Part shown: in pieces, positions 22,901 to 34,401 of the stretch | Numbering within the stretch: the first letter of the stretch is position 1 | Layout: every line of letters starts with the position of its first letter | DNA from: Gelatoporia subvermispora B | Lineage: Eukaryota; Basidiomycota; Agaricomycetes; Polyporales; Gelatoporiaceae | DNA length: 64,000 nt | NCBI GenBank assembly: GCA_000320605.2 | Contig: KB445806.1 | Location: forward strand, 625,009 to 689,008 | Direction of reading: 5' to 3' | Made by a program: the position numbers and the translations under genes | Notes under the pieces: generated by a model | The model's input: only the letters and a program-made list of their open reading frames with translations | Told to the model about the DNA's origin: nothing | The model's database searches: none

Positions 22901-24083
22901 CATTTTTCTCAGAGCGTGTATACGAAGATGTGTCATCTGGGGCAGTCCGCCGTGTCACATCTGAACTGTTTACAAAATACATCAATGGTAATTCAGGCAA
23001 GACGATTAGCTCTTTTGTACATATCGCCTTTCTCTGCCCCTCCAGCCAATGAGCTGCCAATGGCAACCTGAGCGGAGTTAGTCAGGGACTCGTGCATGCA
23101 CATATGACCATCGGCAAAGCTCACTTTGAGCTCTGCGGCCTTTAGCTCCAGCTCCGCAGAGGAATCATGAATGATATCGAAGAAGATGAGACCCCATTCG
23201 AAAAAACTGTATTTGGTATATGCTGGAGGCCAGAGTCATGTCTAGACTGACACGGTTTCACTTCGAGCTTACCTCCGGGTATTCTGTGGACTTTATGCTG
23301 AATGAAAAAGTATATCATAGGCACAAGCAAAAGCCAAAAGCTATTCGAAGATCAGTCACATCGTGCTTGTCGGTCAGGGGCGGGGGAGACATACGTTACT
23401 GCGGCATTCCGTCTGCAATACATAAGCCCTCAGTCATGTACTGCGTGAATAGCATGGAGAGCTTGCCTTCGTCGTCTAGCGGCACTATACTGTACAGGTG
23501 TACACGCTATGGAACCGAACATCCATGGAATGTTTAACACAATGTAGCTGATCATGAGCACGTCGTGCGCATCATGATCGTCGGTGGACGTAATGTACAC
23601 CCAGCCGCCGCAGGCGAGCGTTCGTAGGACACCATTGATTGCTACAAAGCCCGGGAGACGGGAAGTCTCTGTACGATGGAGGTAGTACTGCAAGGATACC
23701 AGTGCGAGTCGAGGGCCTTCAAGCACACCGGAGTCAATGTAGTTGTACACACAGCCCATGTACATTCCGACTCACCCGAGTTTAGTGCAATCAGTATCTG
23801 AAATATGTTCCGCTCCGGGTACCAGTCTCCAATCCTACACACCGCGTCATCGAATGTAGTTTCTTGAGGGGCTCACATTCACTCACGTCGCAGACACAGA
23901 CGGAAACCACTCCTCCGGATATCCCGCGACGCCGTTCTTCACAATCTTGGTGTAGTGCAGCCAGCACCCGACCGCAAGGGCACTCAAAAACGCCGTAAAC
24001 GAAAGGATGGTGTGCGCTCGCGCGATATGCGCAGCTTCAATGACGAGTTGTCGCGGTCTCGGTGCTGCCGCCGCCGACGCCAT
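19927..24083 (-). CDS. CWH43: CWH43-like GPI-lipid remodelling protein (Frag1/PGAP2-like plus EEP domain)
   Basis: About 21 exons run from the ATG at 24083 to the TAA at 19927. The Frag1-like membrane half opens with [20 protein letters not shown] and includes [15 protein letters not shown] and [13 protein letters not shown] further multi-span segment follows ([40 protein letters not shown]). The C-terminal endonuclease/exonuclease/phosphatase-like half reads [49 protein letters not shown] and [16 protein letters not shown] wording near the end. In yeast Cwh43 swaps the lipid of GPI anchors to ceramide in the ER/Golgi. Phase closes at all junctions worked out, including a 26-nt exon (21050-21075). 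The junction near 23341-23466 closes only with a GC donor (AG/GCAAGC); otherwise a frameshift must be assumed there. Confidence 0.9.
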
Positions 24084-24653
24084 GCCGCTAGAGTGTCACC
24101 GACGGTGGTGGGTTATGTATACAGAGTTGTACAGGTATGTTCGAAGCTAGTTACTGCGCTGGCATAAGCACCGCCGTTGTCGCCGTGGGGAGCGAGTTGA
24201 GGGACCGAGCTAGACCAAGTGTCATCAAGGACCACGCGCCCAACGCGACGACCGCGCTGAGCGCTTCGCTGCCAAGCCGAGGCGCCACACACGTGCCTGA
24301 CAAGGATCACAGCGCCAAAACGAAATCCGCAAAATCGACGATAGGATTTTGCAGTTGGATGCGGCCTTTTGTATATGTACGTCATCGAGAACTTGGAGAT
24401 TGCAGTGCGGGGAATCCGATCGATGTGCTCGCTTACACCAGGTAGCCGATCGACTACGGATGCAAACCGCGTCGGTAGTGAAGGTGATAAAACAATTCTT
24501 ACCGACTCAGGCACAGAACACTATCGCCTTCATGTGCACTCTTTGTGAAGACGTTGAGCATACTCTAGTATAAGATTGCAGTGTAATGCAAATATACTCA
24601 TAACAACAGCGACTAGGAGTCTGAGGCTACTCATAACTAGATCGAATACACGC
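24084..24653. other. Intergenic region, no supported gene
   Basis: Open frames exist on both strands but none shows a domain or splice pattern. This is the upstream region of CWH43 and the downstream region of the ARID gene. Confidence 0.5.
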
Positions 24654-26717
24654 TTACGAGTCGATATCATCCTCGGGCTCCGCCTTAATCACTGGCTTCA
24701 CGCCCTCCTCATCTTCGTCTGCCATAACGAGTAGGCCATCGAACTGCGACGGCAGGGCCGCCTGCCCAAGGTCTGCTTCCAATTGCTCCAACAGTCGCAA
24801 ATCATCTGGACCAGGCTCCGCGAAGCTGATCTCCACACCCGAGTCGAACGGAGGTAGCTGAGCGAGCAAATCCGGCGTGATGGCCGCTGCGACCGCCCCG
24901 TACAAATACGACGCCCTCGACCGTAGGCCCTCGAGCAATATCGACATCATATCCACGTTGATTGCGTAACGCGGTGGACACTGCATAAGGAGATGCCGCT
25001 GGTGCGCTACTCTCATCATCTGGATTGACGGTGTGTATATATGAGCGGGCGGAAGGTTGAGACAGGTGAAGAATGGCTCACAATATAGATAGTATTTCGG
25101 ATCTTGTCAGGCTCGATGAAGCGCACCGCGATGGCAAAGGCGCGCGACACATGCGGCACAAGCGTCTCGGCCACAGTGAGGAGGCGCTGGTGCTCCTGCA
25201 GCTCATCCTCGGGTACAAGGTGCGTCTCCGTGCCCATGAGATCTGACAATCACGCCGTCAGTAATGCAGAAACTCGGAAAGCACCAGAGGAACGCACTGA
25301 GCCTCGATTCGTACACCAGCAGCCTGCATAGCCCACGGAGCTCTTCATCGAGGTCCTGCAACCTGGAGAGCACGGTCGCGGTTGCGTCGGCATCCGGAAC
25401 CGGCGCGGCAGGTGTTGGCACTGGTGCTGTCGGGAAATGGGCCTGCTGTCCATGCGCGAAGGGGGCAACTGCACCCGCTGCCGGTACCGGCGCACCTCCA
25501 GGCAGAGGGATATGCGCCTGACCTGTGGGTGCAGGTCTCACTACCGCCATCGAATGCTGTGGCATTGTCGGGCCGCATGACACGCCCTGCAGACCGAACT
25601 GCACCGGCATTTGCTGCTGTTGATGCTGCATCTGCATTTGCCGCATTTGCATCTGTTGCATCTGCATCTGCATCTGCTGTTGCTGCTGCATGCGCCTCAT
25701 CTGGATATAACCATTGACATATGATTTCTCGAAGCGGTGCAGGAACCGCGCGTACACGTCGCGCAGCTGCTCGATGACGGCGGGGCCTGCACGTGCGGGG
25801 AGGGTCTGCGTCGCGGGGAAGCGAACAAAGCCGAGCACACCACCTATGATCGCCCAGATAGCATCGTTGTCCTTGATCTGCGGAAGTGTCGATCAGATAG
25901 GTGATCGAAAGGTCGCAGGGGGCAGACGGTGAAGCATAATACGAGATTCGTGCAGACGTACCTCATCATACGGCCCGACACTGAATACCTCGGCATGTAA
26001 CGCGTGCAACGTGAAGGAATGCCCATGGTGCCGCAGCAGGGCCGGCTCAGGAGGCGCGATGCCGCTCTGCTCGCAGAAGTGCGCGTATACAAGCTCGAAC
26101 GGCTTCGGATCGAGTGGCGGGATGCGCAGGGACTGTCGTGCTTGGGGCTGCGGCGGGACGCGCTGCATGCTGTGCGATTGGGCAGCCGTTGGGGCGTGCT
26201 GTGGTGCGGCGACAGCGAGCTGTGCCGAGTTTGCTACGTGCTGATGCGGAGGTGGGGGCATCCTAGCGAAGGCATGCACGTACGATGTCGGTGCCATTTG
26301 CTGCATTGGGCCAGTGACCTGATACGAGGGGAGCACGCACCCCGGCCCTTGTGCATAGGGTGGGATTACATGAGGTGGAAGCGGCGGCCCCATCACAGCA
26401 TTGCCTGGTCGCTGTTGTATAACAGCAATAGGTGGGCCATGTTGCATCTGTATAGGCGCACCATATTGCGGCTGAGGAGCAGGGGGCACGCCAGGACCGA
26501 ATGCGGGTCCCAGACCCACCTGGCCCGGATGCCCAGCGGCGGCCGGCGGGGCGCTCGTCCCGGTGCGAATGATTGGCGTCGTGGGGCGCTGCGCGACTGT
26601 ACGAGGAATGCCGAGCCCGGAGAGACCGAGCATGCTCGGCGGGGACGAGCCTTGCGGAGCGAGCACGTATCCGGAGTGTGGCGCGTTGTCGTCGTCAGCG
26701 GGCGGCCGTTCGGTCAT
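24654..26717 (-). CDS. ARID-domain protein, SWI1-like chromatin remodeller candidate
   Basis: Four exons (26717-25962, 25877-25298, 25242-25082, 25019-24654) total 1863 nt, giving 620 residues. The N-terminal 190 residues are Pro/Gln/Ala/His-rich and disordered. The ARID fold follows: KPFELVYAHFCEQSGI, then FTLHALHAEVFSVGPYDE, then after an intron DNDAIWAIIGGVLGFVRFP and LHRFEKSYVNGY. A Gln/Met tract made of CAG/ATG repeats follows (about 25610-25690), then a helical region (SRLQDLDEELRGL; LLTVAETLVPHVSRAFAIAV) and an acidic tail ending EPEDDIDS. ARID domains bind AT-rich or non-specific DNA, and in fungi the best-known ARID protein is Swi1 of SWI/SNF. The combination of ARID and polyQ fits that role, but identity with Swi1 is inferred. 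The ATG at 26717 is the first in frame. Confidence 0.8.
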
Positions 26718-27892
26718 GTTCTACGCTGGGTAAAGTAGGGAGTGGATGGATGAAAGCAATCAGGGCGGGAGATGAGTAAGAGAATCTTCGGAACAAAGGG
26801 CGGGACAGTGGGGAAGGGAGAGCACTTGTCGGATGATTTTCAGCGACTGGGCGATGCGGAGGAATGAAGGAAGATATTTGAGGAAGGGAGCAAGCCGTCA
26901 GGACTGGGAGTTATAGAGCACTGTGGCCCGCTACACGATCATTTTGTCCCGGATTTGGACTGATCTAGGCGAGGCAGCAATCTGATGACGAGTTGCGCAA
27001 GCTGCGCGTACACATGCCCACAACAAGCAGGCTTCCGGATCAACCGTAAGTGCGGACACAGGGCAATTTGCCGAGCTATGAAACTGCGTCAGAATGTCCA
27101 TAAGCAGACAGACAACGCCATATGGCGGCGAGAACACAACGTCAAGTAAGCTTGGAGCGACCAGGAACCATACACTCAGAGGCATCGACGACATGCGAGG
27201 GTACCACGAGATTATGAGCTATCAGTCACCCGATAGTAGCACCGCACAAAGAAGGTCCGTTGTTCTCAATCGATTACGGTGCGGGCAATTTTTGAGCTAA
27301 TCGAGACCCGGCGCATGCCAGTGCATGTCGGATGCCGCCATCCGCAGACAAAGGGAATCGATTCATCTTGCCCGTTGAATTGAGTTACCAGCATATCCGA
27401 GTGTCGTTCCTGATGAGCTGGTTAGAGACCATATCGTTACAGATGCCTTGGGCTGTACAAGAAAGCTGAAGGAGAGGAACTGTTTGCAAAGAGTCTTTCG
27501 CACCGTCAGTGTCGGCGGAAGGCGACGGTAAGCGAGCCAATCAGCGTTGATATTGGGCGTCTCACCGGAGGTCCAGGATGTTCTGCAGCTTCTGCTTTCT
27601 GCTCTCGACCTCGCGCAGCTCGTATCTAATCCATATCATTTTCTGTCTATGCAATATGATAATGCTACCCTGGATCCTATCTTTCCTGCGTTCAGATTGG
27701 TATGAATTACTCTCATGCCGAGAAATGCATCGGCTTGGTGCTCCTCATTGCATTTCCAGAATGACACGTTCTGAAGAGTTCGCCAGCTGCGAATGACTAG
27801 GGATCTTCAGCAATAAGGAAATATTTTAGGCGGGAGCTATTCAAAACATATGCTCCTCTCGCTGAGTCGCTGTGAGTCCAGCTTCTGATTAT
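26718..27892. other. Intergenic region, no supported gene
   Basis: Just upstream of the ARID gene (26740-26930) the plus strand is purine-rich, i.e. pyrimidine-rich on the transcribed strand, as in fungal promoters. The remainder shows no coding pattern. Confidence 0.5.
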
Positions 27893-28438
27893 TCAGTCTG
27901 ACAGCGCAGGTCCTTTGTCTCCATAGAGCGGATCCTTCTGAAACCACCCCAGCTGCCTGATCCTCTCCTCCACACCCTCCTCCTCCTTCCCTCCTTTCCC
28001 ATAGCACATGTCCCATTCTTGCGCCCCGACTGGATATGACCCGACCATCTGGAATCCGCCCTCTTGATCTTCTACGAGCTTGTGCGCGACGCCCGCCGGA
28101 ATGAGGATAGCGTCGCCCTTGCGGATCTCCGTTTCGACTGCGTTCGGGTTCTCGTCTCCTCCAAAGAGCATCCGCCCGCGCCCATGGACAATAACAAGGA
28201 GTTCGTGTGTCGTGGAATGGAAGTGCGACGTCGGGTACATGGTGTACCGCCAGTTTGGGCGCACGACGCCGACGCGCGTGAGGTGCGCTTCGATCCTGTC
28301 TGCTGTGAGTGAGGAGTCCACAAAAGCGTTGTGGTATATGATCAAAGGACGGTTGTGGATGGAGGTGTTGGGTATGCGCCCGTGCGCGGGGATCAGATGC
28401 AGCGAGACGCGGAGGGAAGATATAGGTGTGAGCGGCAT
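27893..28438 (-). CDS. Cupin-domain protein (YjlB-like)
   Basis: One uninterrupted exon of 181 residues. Cupin motif 1 reads SHFHSTTHELLVIVHG, with likely metal ligands His72, His74 and Glu79. Motif 2 reads GDAILIPAGVAHK, with His119. A glycine-rich turn (GRGRMLFGG) lies between the two. Small single-domain cupins of this type (the YjlB group) have conserved metal sites but no assigned reaction. The C-terminus (EWDMCYGK, then RIRQLGWFQKDPLYG) is typical of the family and argues that the gene is complete. No signal peptide was seen, so it is probably cytosolic. The absence of introns is unusual for this window. Confidence 0.85.
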   Translation of the reverse strand: MPLTPISSLRVSLHLIPAHGRIPNTSIHNRPLIIYHNAFVDSSLTADRIEAHLTRVGVVRPNWRYTMYPTSHFHSTTHELLVIVHGRGRMLFGGDENPNAVETEIRKGDAILIPAGVAHKLVEDQEGGFQMVGSYPVGAQEWDMCYGKGGKEEEGVEERIRQLGWFQKDPLYGDKGPALSD

Positions 28439-29780
28439 GTTGGACCCAGTGCTTACTCAAGTCGTTTGTACCACAGCAGATGGTGGTAAATGATGCGGTG
28501 AGTTCGCAACTTAGTCTGTTGTCAGTTCGGTACATGGCTCACTCGACCGATTATGACATCATAGGTAGCATAGTACCCAAGTGGTCGGCCTATGCAAGTA
28601 CTCTGGCAATTCATCGACGTAACTCCGTGCGGACTTTGAGTTTCACGAGCTCTCTTGCGTAGAATATCCAATCTGCCCAGCCGTTCGCTGGTTGTGGCCT
28701 CGGAGAGTGAGCGTCCGCCGGCGTTTGAATCACCGAACGGCTGTGGACGAGCCTACGTGATTCCTTGACTGCTAGTAGATACGGTCTGTGTGGGGCCGAG
28801 ACTAAGAAACGTCAGCGGATCAGGTTCCTCTCACCGGAGTAGACCTGTTTCGAAACGACTTGGCCCTTGGGCGACGACTTTGGCCCTCGGCTAATGCGCG
28901 CTATGAGCCCTGATTAATGATTGGTCAGATCACAGTTTAACGACCATGATCAAACCGTGCCCAAACTTCTCGAAATATCCATAATGACTCAAATCACTGG
29001 ACTGTGAGAACAGCAGTTAGCTGAAGGCCTCCCCGCCGCGCGGTGCGCTCTGTAGCAGACAATCACCAGTGCTCGATGACTACAAACATCTTGATATACA
29101 GTCTGCCGAGATCGTATGTTCTCTCATCGCATGCGTCCGCGCGGTGACCCGTTGGACTCTTCAGTCTCGCATTGCGAACAAATGCTATCCACCGAATCTC
29201 TGACCAATGCGTTACATCGGCATCTCAATCGGGAGCAGTACATCATGCGCGCGCTTTAGAGCCTATTCTCGTACACATTTGCCACCGCAGAACACATCGT
29301 TGACTGTGCCATATCACTCCTGTATTCCAATCTTTGTGGTCCATCATGAGCAGAACGCATCTGTATCAGCACGGTCTCAGCCGGCCAGGATATTCTGTAC
29401 GCGATGTTCTCACGGCTCAAGCTCAGGCAGCTGCTGACTTTGGTCTTATCCGCTTGCTTCTGCTTCCGCAAGCTGCTCGGAAGCTGTTCCGAACTCTAAT
29501 TGAACCTAAATCATGCTATGCCTACATAGTCGGTGCGCAGATCAGCCATATGCGTTGTGTATACCGGCATCCTGATCATGGATGCTTGACCCCATGCCAC
29601 ATCCTTCTGTTGTTCTGCTGATTTCTGTTCGTCGAGTCGCTTCTATGCCGATAACGTAGGTCTTATTCTCAAGTCTATCATGCCCTATAAGCTCGCCATG
29701 TAAGTAGTGGTACGCTGCGTGTCTCTCCAAGGTGCTGAGAAATCGACCTCCTTCGACACTCAATCTCGATCTACAATATC
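28439..29780. other. Intergenic region, no supported gene
   Basis: About 1.3 kb between divergent genes. Only short frames without domains were found. Confidence 0.5.
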
Positions 29781-31905
29781 ATGGCAGCAACGACTGGGTC
29801 CTCGCCAGCTGTTCAGGCCGCAGTGGCACCTATATCCTTTCAGTTAGACGGTACCCTGGGCGCCCTCCAAATCTGTACGTCTTGGTCAATGTCCAGTCAT
29901 GCCGTGCTCAGTTGTGTATTTCTATTTAGGCACCATGGTCACGTCAGCGTTAGTACCAGCAACGTCATCCTCATATGTCACTTCAATCTTCCTGCAGTGT
30001 CTATGGGATTTCGATCAGCCAGACGTATGTCTATTTCCATAGCAACAACAAGGACTCCGCCTTATTCAGAGCATTGGTACGTATTCACGGTGTTTTTGTG
30101 CACCCTAATTCTTTACTATGTCTCAGATAGCGGTTTTATGGTACGTCATCCAGTACTTACCGCCGAACTATGTGGCTGAGACTTGGCTAAACCAGGATGA
30201 TGGATACCTTTCATCAAATCCTGATCTGCAGTACGATCTACATGTACACGGTAACCGACTTTGGCAATATTTTTGCTCTTGATCACCAACGATGGTAAGT
30301 GCCCTGTGTTCCATACAGCCGTGATCGCTTCCTAAATCGAGGTCTGGCATCTCAAAGGGGTGTCATCGTGAGTCCACGCTATAACGTCAGCGATTGAATT
30401 CGATTGACAATGTGCTGCAGAGTGTCATCCCACTCAGCGTAAGTGCTGGCTGATAGCAGCTCTGAGACTATTAATGATTGTAACGCATGTATAGGCTGTG
30501 ATGTACAGCGGAATCCGAGGGTAAGACTCTATCTCGCGCAGAGCTGCACGGTGCTGGCTTAGTCAACTGATGCACACCGACATTGCCATTGTAGTGTATT
30601 TTGTTACCGGATATGGCTTCGTGAGTCCTCATCATGCATATGCATGACGTTCCGAGTCCCTAATTTACACTGCATCCCAGTCAGTAACAAGAACCGAATA
30701 CTGGTTGCTCCGATCGTGAGCTCTACATCCGCTATTCGCGCCAGACAGTGATTGATTTCCACTGCCGCGCAATCGAAATTAGATGTTTTGCTCATTAGGA
30801 GAACTTGGTACGACTGCATGTTGATCTCGATCTACGTGACTGATTTGACTCCTGCAAGGATTCGTAACTGGTAAGAGGACGTTCAGTCATACGGGCATGT
30901 ATACCAGTTCATTTGAGCATCTCCAAGCATTTGCTGTTCAGAGGTGAGGATCAAGTTTCATTGCTTGCCACAGGTGGAGACGAACTGATGTAAACATCAG
31001 CATCACCGTGGCTCATTCTCAATTCTTAAGCCTCAGGAAATTAGCGGTGTGCCTCGTCATTCCGAGTCGGACGAATGGACGCTGACCACACTTAGTCCAC
31101 ATTCTACGTAGGGGTATCTTTCACCATAATTGCCGACTCATTAGTCGCGATCTCGATGGTCGTACTTCTGTGGAAGCGCCGGAGCAAAGTGCGGAGGTAA
31201 TTTGCACTGCATCATGCAGCGTGGTCTGAGCCTCTGACACAAGCTGGGTACTCAGGACTGACTCTATTGTCCGCACTTTGATCATATACAGTGTCAATAC
31301 GGGGCTGCTCACTACGTAAGTGTTCACTCCAAGTACCCACTCTACTGCTTCAATTTACCTACATGTGTCCAAGTGCTTGTGCCATCGCCGAATTGATTAC
31401 TGTAGGCCATGAGCATACACCTCCGGATCATACTGATCTCGTTGTTACAGTGGGTGGCGGCGCCAAACGATCTCATCTATCTCGTATTCTTTGCCGCATT
31501 GCCCACCTGTGAGTAAGCTCTCATTGTATGACACGACCAGAGCTCACATAACATTTCTATATAGTGTTCTTCAACGCACTTCTTGCTATGCTTAATGCGA
31601 GGCAGGACCTGAGACACCAGATCCAAGGCGCTGATGGTATCATTACACTCCCTCTAAGTGCTATTGCGCCCTCGCACTCCAGAGGTAGCACGCAAGTCGG
31701 ACATGTTCCGTTCAGCGAAGAGGTGAGCCGATCCATTGGTTCAGAGACACAACAAGCAATTCGATCATACAGCCGGAAGCTATACCGATCGAGATCAAGA
31801 TACAACGGGCAGATGAACTTTCCTAGATCAAGCCCTTTGAGCATGAGTTCGGCCGCTGGAGCCTGTAATCTAGTCCTTGACTTCGGTATACTCTTGGGTA
31901 GTTAG
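29781..31905 (+). CDS. DUF6534-type multi-span membrane protein (central part unresolved)
   Basis: The 5' exons join in phase. MAATTGSSPAVQAAVAPISF leads to GALQI, then MVTSAVYGISISQTYVYF, FHSNNKDSALFRAL and MMDTFHQILICSTIYMYTVT, then FALDHQRW (up to about 30293). The 3' part is also clear: FTIIADSLVAISMVVLLWKR (31120-31195), IVRTLIIYSVNTGLLTT (about 31265-31315), PNDLIYLVFFAALPT (31465-31511) and LFFNALLAMLNARQDLR (31562-31612). This order matches the seven-helix DUF6534 family, which is greatly expanded in mushrooms and has no known function. Between 30300 and 31100 the usual helices were not found; only short phrases appear. The gene is therefore either poorly resolved there or decaying. 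The hydrophilic tail carries the stop at 31905. Confidence 0.6.
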
Positions 31906-32540
31906 GGTAGTTGGAAACACACGTATGACCATGCTTCGGAGTTCGAGATGTTCGCTGCAAGCGACTGATACCTTTGCAACAGTCTTGCACCTCGCCGCAC
32001 AGCAGACGCTTGAGACTGAGCTTCAGAATGTCTTTGAGACGCCGTTGTACTCCATTAGCATCCTGCGAGACAGTTTCGTAGTCTGAAATGCGAAGCTACA
32101 TCGCTACGTTCTGTCTTTTTCCAGCTCCATCATGAAGACATCACGACGGCCGATCTCTGGTGGCCTTATAAACATCGCCGATCTGCGCCGTGCCGTGTCT
32201 TGGGGCTGACGGTAGAGGTTCAGAGACGTTCTGATCAGCAGCAGCGCCAGTGCCCAAGCTAGCGCACACGACGGACGGCGAGGTCAGTAAGAGCCAGTGT
32301 AGCGCATCGATAAGGATTCTAGGAGCCTGAGTAACAAGTGGTATCGAGCAGTACGGATCCTCCTGTGGCAGCGCTCTAGGTGTGGCATACACGATCCCAC
32401 GGGAAACTGGTTGGCCAGCTTCCTTGCTAAGACATACACGAATGACAGTCTACCCGAATTACAGATGAATGATAGTCAACACACTTATGACAAGAAAGAA
32501 TACACATTTGGGCCGGAGAAATCGGAAGGAATCGATGCGT
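31906..32540. other. Convergent intergenic region
   Basis: This lies between the DUF6534-like gene (plus) and the LRR-like gene (minus). No coding or RNA feature was recognised. Confidence 0.5.
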
Positions 32541-34401
32541 CTAACCTACGGATTCTGAATTGACGGTTCCCTGACCGACGCTGCTCGAAGCCTCGTCTGT
32601 CCCGCTTCGGATTTTCCACACTAGGTCTCTCACTGCGAGGTCCTTCTTCCGAATGGAGAGAATTGACGTGAGCTGAACAATCATCCCCCCGTAAGTTGTT
32701 GCAATGGATATGTCTGGGTTGACTGCGGCATGGGCGTCGAGATTACGGCGCAGGTCCTCAGGCAAGAGATCCTCGCAGGCTGCAGGGTCCACGATGAGGG
32801 ATGGACCGGGTTGAACCACATATAACTTGTGTAAGTCTGTGCAGCGCAAGCAATGAACGAGGAAAACCGGAAAGGAGATGGGTAGACGCACTGTAGAGGT
32901 AGTCCTCGCACGCGCGGGGTACCTCTAGATCCAGTGAAGTCTTGGAGGGACGATCATTGGAGGAGAGGGTGAGGCGTCTTAGACCGACCATGGAGATGGC
33001 GGTGCCGAGTAGAGAAAGGTATTGAAGCTTCGTGAGCAATATGAGCGGGGCTGTGACATCATCGTCAATTTCGGGATTGAGCGACACGTCCAGTTGGGCA
33101 AGCGTGCGCCGGAGGGCGACGAGATGGTATATCCTGTCGAGGGAATAAGCACCAAGGCACGAATAAAGCTGCACGGTATCACCCACGACTCGTTCCCGAT
33201 ACCAGTGTTGCTGAGCCAAAGGTGCGAAAGCCTCGGCAGATGATGGATGTGCACGATGTCGTAGTCCCGTATGCTTGTATCACTGAGGTTCAGCTCCTTG
33301 AGGAAGAGAAAGCTGTTCGGCTTGCCGAACACTAGTAACGAGGATCAGGGGTCATAGAAGCATGCAGCTGAGCGTCTATGTACCATGCAGCAGGCCACGG
33401 GCATCCAAGTTCAGCCCTTCATGGTCCGCAATCGACGCCCTCATGTCCAAGTGCTCGATTTCTGTCATTCGGAATAAGTCAAGTACCCGCGTAATCAGAT
33501 GTCCTAGAGCATGCGCCTGTCACTTTGCATGTAACAGAGAGTACCCTATCCACAAACCCTCGCGTCCCAGAACATTGACGATTTCTTGATGAGTGAAAGC
33601 CCGCGAAATCAGTACCCGCTCCTTCAGTCTGATCCCAGGAAGCAACCGGTCCAAGAGCGAGACGAAGCCGTCGATTCCGCGTGGCGTCTCTGTGCCGACC
33701 TTCGGCCCATACAGTTCATCTACCCATGTTTCAGCCGAAACCGCCTGCTCCGAGCCCAGGACGTGTAGTATACCTTCAAGTAAATGGAGCTTCCGTTCCA
33801 GCTTCCGTCTTGTGCCGTCACGATGTCCGTGTGCCTGCCCAGCTGTACGGAACGAAGACGAGCCAGAACAGTCCAGAGCACCAGAGCACGACTCATCAGG
33901 CAGAGGAAAGTAGTGCAGACGCTCAGCTTTAGCACTGAGTTCGAAGGAGTCCTCGTTCAAGGATAGCTCAGAGCGCTGGTATTTGACAGGGCCGAGGAGG
34001 TCACTGAAACTTTCGACACCAGAACGTCTGCCGACCGAACGAGAACGAGGCTGAACCCTTGCCGTCAAGTTGCGAGAATATGCGGGAGTCGGCGAAGTGA
34101 CTCTGCGCTTCCGGCGTAGGACGGAAACAGTGGCATTTGGAGTAACAATCCTGGAGGCCGAACTAGTGAATGCAGCAGGAATGGGCTGATAGACCAGATC
34201 AGATGGATCTCCAGAGTCAAGTGAGCATTCCAGGTGATCAACGAAGGAAGGAAACTGGTGCGCATTTTGCACATGAGTACGGATTTGGGTTGGGTGATTC
34301 TGGCTTCCACCTGAGTTCGCGGAGTGTACTGTATCATGTGCCCCAGGACAGTACAGCGGATTTTCGATGTCGACCACAGGAACCATTTCTTGCGGACCCA
34401 T
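32541..34401 (-). CDS. Leucine-rich-repeat (RNI-like) protein of unknown function
   Basis: Five exons (34401-33558, 33503-33384, 33331-33190, 33133-32892, 32836-32541) total 1644 nt, giving 547 residues. The 5' exon has a TGA in the straight reading (AAG TGA CAG near 33523), but a GTTTGT/CTCTAG intron of 54 nt removes it and keeps phase, giving [19 protein letters not shown]. The N-terminal 190 residues are polar, with Ser/Arg-rich stretches ([16 protein letters not shown]). A basic-leucine stretch follows ([19 protein letters not shown]). From about residue 280 leucine-rich repeats appear: [49 protein letters not shown] and [13 protein letters not shown]. No F-box was recognised. LRR proteins of this kind act as binding platforms; the partner is unknown. 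Confidence 0.7.

Noticed and set aside
22774..23052. Plus-strand open frame [15 protein letters not shown]
   Set aside because: Antisense to well-phased CWH43 exons.
24113..24514. Open frames on both strands upstream of CWH43
   Set aside because: No domain, no splice signals of note, and low-complexity basic composition.
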